From positions 1 to 9,879 of the forward strand of contig JAVBNW010000009.1 of the NCBI GenBank assembly GCA_031551255.1: DNA of 9,879 nt, read 5' to 3'. The position numbers and the translations under genes are program-made. This stretch comes from JAVBNW01 sp031551255. Lineage in GTDB: Bacteria; Bacillota; Clostridia; Christensenellales; UBA1750. Positions 7,428-9,879 of this stretch are shown here, one piece after another (within the stretch, counting starts at the first letter, position 1; each line of letters opens with the position of its first letter). The notes beneath the pieces were generated by a model. The model ran no database searches, had not been told where the DNA came from, and worked only from the letters and a program-made list of their open reading frames with translations.

Positions 7428-7785
7428 CCTGCACCGCCTTCTTCATGCGTTTTTCCACTTCGGCGACTGCCCATTCTTCGTTTGGTCTGATGTGCGGCTT
7501 ACCCTTGACTTGACCGCCGCTTCGTCTCGCATGCCCGTTTTCTAGCAGGTGCGTAAGCCGATAAGATTGTCCACCGTGCCATACCTTCGAAAGGGCAAAA
7601 GGGCTGTTCTCTGTAGTTTTCAGCTTCATTTCCCTTTTGTATTTGCCATTACGACGGGGAGCATCGGCTTTTATTCGCTTTAACATTTCCGCAGAAACGT
7701 CAGCAACAGCCTCCTTCACTCCCTTTGTTACACCGTTGGCGTACTGATATAAGCTTTGTGCAAGCTGTTTGCTTAAGTCATCCAC
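7414..7785 (-). CDS. HK97 gp10-like neck/tail-component protein
   Basis: 123 residues. HK97 gp10-family proteins act at the head-tail joining region or in tail completion. The family pattern is clear: an N-terminal helix (LSKQLAQSLYQYANGVTKGVKEAVAD), then AEMLKRIKADAPRRNGKYKREMK with the typical 'aP.rtG.y...' turn, YRLTHLLENGHARRSGG, and VKGKPHIRPNEEWAVAEVEKRM. The 'LE.GH...GG.v.g.PHirPa' run is diagnostic. The frame is open to an ATG at 7839, but the first 18 residues lie over the upstream gene and are not family-like. I set the start at GTG 7783-7785, with AGGTGG nine bases upstream at 7795-7800 and the overlap GTGGATGA with the previous stop. Confidence 0.92.
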   Translation of the reverse strand: MDDLSKQLAQSLYQYANGVTKGVKEAVADVSAEMLKRIKADAPRRNGKYKREMKLKTTENSPFALSKVWHGGQSYRLTHLLENGHARRSGGQVKGKPHIRPNEEWAVAEVEKRMKKAVQDAAR

Positions 7786-8101
7786 CTGGCATACCCACCT
7801 TTTCACCCATGTACAGTTCGATTTTCTCCCCGGTGGCAAATGTGCGATAGACTTCTACATATCGCCCTTCCACCTCGGCTAACAGTTCCCCGCGGTACTC
7901 ATCCCGCCAAATGTCGACACGGCATAGCGCTTTGATACCGCGCAGCTCAGCGGCGCGGATCTCTTCGCCGCTGACGCTCCTGACGTCGCCAAACAGCTCC
8001 CTGGGCGTCTTGATGGTTCGCTGGATACCATTCGCATCAATTCCCTGATTCTCTCCGGGGATAGTTTCGGCAATCAGGATGACGGTGTCGCTGAATCGCA
8101 A
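7778..8101 (-). CDS. Head closure / head-tail adaptor protein
   Basis: 107 residues, matching the small beta-barrel head closure proteins (SPP1 gp16-like type) that seal the packaged head and dock the tail. Visible are an early strand (DTVILIAET), the variable middle ending in RELFGDVRSVSGEEIRAAEL (the usual 'vfc.v.Svs..E...A...G' element), GIKALCRVDIWRDEY and YRTFATGEKIELYMGEKVG. The start is a TTG (8099-8101) with a strong AGGAGG at 8110-8115, eight bases upstream, and the frame holds no better alternative near it. It overlaps the end of the connector gene by 28 bases, and its TGA overlaps the next start. Function is inferred from family pattern and from its place between the connector and gp10-like genes. 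Confidence 0.87.
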   Translation of the reverse strand: MRFSDTVILIAETIPGENQGIDANGIQRTIKTPRELFGDVRSVSGEEIRAAELRGIKALCRVDIWRDEYRGELLAEVEGRYVEVYRTFATGEKIELYMGEKVGMPGG

Positions 8102-8385
8102 TACGCTCGCCTCCTGCGCAGTTCGTCGCGGAGCTGGAAATAGTCCTCACGGTTTGCCTCCGCATCGGGGTTCTCTAGGCCGAATTTCCACCGGGTAAAG
8201 CAACGGACAGCCCCAAGAATGAGACTGTCCGTTTCATCTTCCACCCGCTCCTTGCGCACGCCGAGCATTTGAAGATCCTGCCGACACTCTTCGATAAGAT
8301 CGACCAGTTCGGCGTCAATGTCGGGATGAGGGGCGCGCCGTACAGCGCGACGTATCTTTGCCACGTAATCCGCGCCCACGGGCAT
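8074..8385 (-). CDS. Head-tail connector protein (gp6-like)
   Basis: 103 residues, an all-helical connector subunit expected to form a ring under the portal. The pattern of the gp6-like DNA packaging/connector family is visible: DIDAELVDLIEECRQDLQMLGV (about 22-43), DSLILGAVRCFTRWKFGLENPDAEA (the usual 'dplik.ai..Y.k..fg.dn.da'), then DYFQLRDELR. The C-terminus is Arg-rich (ELRRRRAYCD). The ATG at 8383-8385 has AGGAGG seven bases upstream (8393-8398), and that site overlaps the capsid gene stop, so the two genes are tightly linked. Length is normal. The protein sits between capsid and head closure, as expected. Confidence 0.92.
   Translation of the reverse strand: MPVGADYVAKIRRAVRRAPHPDIDAELVDLIEECRQDLQMLGVRKERVEDETDSLILGAVRCFTRWKFGLENPDAEANREDYFQLRDELRRRRAYCDSATPSS
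8110..8115 (-). promoter_or_regulatory. Ribosome binding site deciding the TTG start of the head closure gene
   Basis: A perfect AGGAGG on the minus strand lies eight bases before TTG 8099-8101, inside the 3' end of the connector gene. Its strength and spacing are the reason for accepting a TTG start there. Confidence 0.65.
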
Positions 8386-8397
8386 GCCTATTCCTCC

Positions 8398-9549
8398 TTA
8401 TGCACCCTTCTTCACGCGCACAAAACCGTCCTTAATGACCACATTGCCGCCTATCATTACCTCACCCAACACGGCGATCATACGCCTACGGAATGCCGCG
8501 TCCTCGGATACACGTACCGTGTAGTCGCTGAATACGCCGCACTCGAAGCAGGTCGGTATGCCGTATATCATGGAGTATTTACCAACGGCGGCATCGGCCA
8601 GAGCTGTGGCGTTGCCGTTGATGCAGTAGCGCACCGCCAAGCCTCCGTCCTTGATGATGCCTGTGTTCGTATTCTCAGTATCCGGGGTGATCTCGTAAAC
8701 GGCCTTTTTTTCATTGGTGCCGCGAATATCGCCTAACGCTATCAAGTCCTTTTTGTTCAAGAAGAGGACGCCTTCGCCAACCACATCTTCATCGCCGCCG
8801 TACTGCATCGTGATTTTACGCAACGTCGTGGCGTCGATGGTTTTGAGTTCGACATCTGATGCCGCGGTAATTGCCGGCGCGGATAATATACCGATGAACG
8901 TGGGGCTGGTCGTCGCGTCGCTGTTGACAATGTAGTTCGCCACCTTTTTTCGCAACGCTTTTCGCGCCGCTTCGATAACTGTGTTATAGTAAGCGCCGTC
9001 GTTAAGCTTGGTGGCTTCACGGGATATTTCCGAGTAGATCGCTACCGTGACGGGCTTAATTACGGCATAATCGAATACCACATCACCGGCAGGAGCATCG
9101 GTATTTTCCGCAGTTTTTTCGCCCCTGGATTCCTCTTTTACATAGGGCACCTGGTATTCCTGTAGGCCCACCATGTCGGTCATCTTGACCAAATCCACGA
9201 TGGACGAAACATTTCTACCCAACAGGCCGTTGATGCTGTCCTGTGTCCCTACAGGTTTCACCAAAGAATCGCCGGCAATGGTTACGGCGCGCTGTTGCCT
9301 AAGGTCGCGCCCACGTGCCTCGGCATCTGTCATTTCGGGAGTAGCCGAAGGCTTATGCGCGGGCGTCCCGCCTCTCGTGCGCTGCATGTTAAGCTTGCGG
9401 CGAACCTCTTCCTCTTCCTTCTCCAGTTCTTCGGCTTCTTTTTCCAGCTTGTCGAGCTGCCCCTCCAGCTCCTCCGTGGTGGCTTCTTCAATCTCCAAAC
9501 GGATCGACATTTTACGGGCTTGGATCTCTGCCAATCTTTTCTCCAGCAT
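8398..9549 (-). CDS. Major capsid protein, HK97 fold
   Basis: 383 residues, the shell subunit. Residues 1 to about 57 form a strongly charged coiled coil (ATTEELEGQLDKLEKEAEEL), the delta domain that serves as built-in scaffold and is normally cut away by the prohead protease. A low-complexity linker (GGTPAHKPSATPE) follows. The mature domain probably begins somewhere around 80-95, since VGLQEYQVPYVKEE, VIKPVTVAIYSEISREATKL and ARKALRKKVANYIVN are typical of the E-loop, spine helix and following region of this family. The C-terminal P-domain strands include YGIPTCFECGVF and VMIGGNVVIKDGFVRVKKGA. ATG 9547-9549 has a perfect AGGAGG (9557-9562) seven bases upstream, overlapping the protease stop. 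The frame is intact. Cleavage position is inferred, not seen. Confidence 0.95.
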   Translation of the reverse strand: MLEKRLAEIQARKMSIRLEIEEATTEELEGQLDKLEKEAEELEKEEEEVRRKLNMQRTRGGTPAHKPSATPEMTDAEARGRDLRQQRAVTIAGDSLVKPVGTQDSINGLLGRNVSSIVDLVKMTDMVGLQEYQVPYVKEESRGEKTAENTDAPAGDVVFDYAVIKPVTVAIYSEISREATKLNDGAYYNTVIEAARKALRKKVANYIVNSDATTSPTFIGILSAPAITAASDVELKTIDATTLRKITMQYGGDEDVVGEGVLFLNKKDLIALGDIRGTNEKKAVYEITPDTENTNTGIIKDGGLAVRYCINGNATALADAAVGKYSMIYGIPTCFECGVFSDYTVRVSEDAAFRRRMIAVLGEVMIGGNVVIKDGFVRVKKGA

Positions 9550-9560
9550 GATCTTTCCTC

Positions 9561-9879
9561 CTACAGTTTCATTCTCAGGGCAAGTTTGCGCTTGCGCAAA
9601 AGCACGGCGTCCGCCGCCTGCTGATGTCTCCGGGCTTCGGCCTCGGCGAACTCCTGCCGAACCTTGGCCGCATCAGCCTTTCGCGCCTCGATGATGGTAT
9701 CGTCATAGGCGGGTATGTCCACCGCCGCGACATCCCATAGCTTCTTAATCCGGTATACCGTCCACAGTCGTGTTTAATTGTCAAAGTTATAGCAGCCGAT
9801 GAGGTACCGGAAAGACAAGCGGTCGGTGTATAAATTGGTAAAATCGTCGTACAACCGGCGTCCCACCGACCTGCCCTCC
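9561..9879 (-). pseudogene. HK97-type prohead protease (S78), C-terminal part, with an in-frame TAA
   Basis: Read leftwards from 9878, one frame encodes 34 residues (EGRSVGRRLYDDF, then TDRLSFRYLIGCYNFDN), hits TAA at 9774-9776, and continues in the same frame for 70 residues (TRLWTVYRIKKLWDVAAV, then DIPAYDDTIIEARKADA, then a charged helix) to TAG 9561-9563. In S78 prohead proteases an intact protein has the same two blocks in one chain: an [LM]SF strand holding the presumed catalytic serine, a variable loop, and a 'TRTI.kIkkLyDVsaVdiPAYd.T' block. The stop falls in that loop. The gene also sits directly before the capsid gene, where this protease belongs. I see no Shine-Dalgarno site and good start just after the stop, so reinitiation is not obvious. 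The N-terminal part, with the catalytic histidine, is outside the window. A nonsense mutation, a sequence error or some recoding are all possible; the protease identity is more certain than the explanation. Confidence 0.8.

Noticed and set aside
7786..7839. N-terminal extension of the gp10-like protein to an ATG at 7839
   Set aside because: The extra residues overlie the head closure gene and do not match the family; GTG 7783-7785 has a good ribosome site and a tight overlap.
9774..9776. Reassigned TAA codon or alternative genetic code
   Set aside because: TAA ends the capsid, major tail and chaperone genes at family-typical lengths, and TAG and TGA also act as normal stops in the window.
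9575..9784. A 69-codon minus-strand frame over the protease region
   Set aside because: It is in a different frame from the S78-like sequence, and its product is Arg/Pro/Ser-rich without family signature, so it is a shadow.
1..9879. Defence, toxin or other accessory system hidden between structural genes
   Set aside because: Genes are packed with overlaps or gaps of a few bases, and all are on one strand with structural assignments; no room or sequence signal for an inserted cargo gene was found.

Overview
The window is a contiguous piece of the late structural operon of a tailed siphovirus or prophage. Every real gene lies on the minus strand, so the biological order runs from position 9879 down to 1. 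The host is most likely a Clostridia-type Bacillota. The support is the phi13-family major tail protein, the gp6/gp10-type connector set, AGGAGG-like ribosome binding sites, GTG and TTG starts, and moderate to high GC. This host call is inference.

Head module (9879 to about 8074): the C-terminal part of an HK97-type (S78) prohead protease, an HK97-fold major capsid protein with an N-terminal coiled-coil delta domain, and a gp6-like connector. The protease frame carries an in-frame TAA at 9774-9776, with family-like sequence on both sides. This is the most notable anomaly in the window.

Neck and tail tube (about 8101 to 6511): head closure protein, HK97 gp10-like protein, tail terminator and major tail protein. 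Neighbouring genes overlap or nearly touch, and they look translationally coupled.

Tail assembly (6509 to 3451): a tail assembly chaperone with a GC-AAAAAAAAA-C slip site that should give a -1 frameshifted G-T type fusion, then an 830-residue tape measure protein. There is no sheath or tube pair, so the particle should have a long non-contractile tail, on the order of 120 nm if the usual 0.15 nm per residue holds.

Tail tip (3448 to 1): a 700-residue multidomain tail protein with Fn3-like repeats, a baseplate hub/Tal-like protein, and the start of a small protein with an OB-like strand pattern that runs off the left edge. This part is clearly richer in GC than the tape measure to capsid part, which suggests a module junction near 3450.

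No gap of 300 bases or more lacks a gene. I saw no tRNA, CRISPR array, insertion sequence, integrase, attachment site or factor-independent terminator. I found no defence or other novel system; apart from the interrupted protease this is a canonical late operon.
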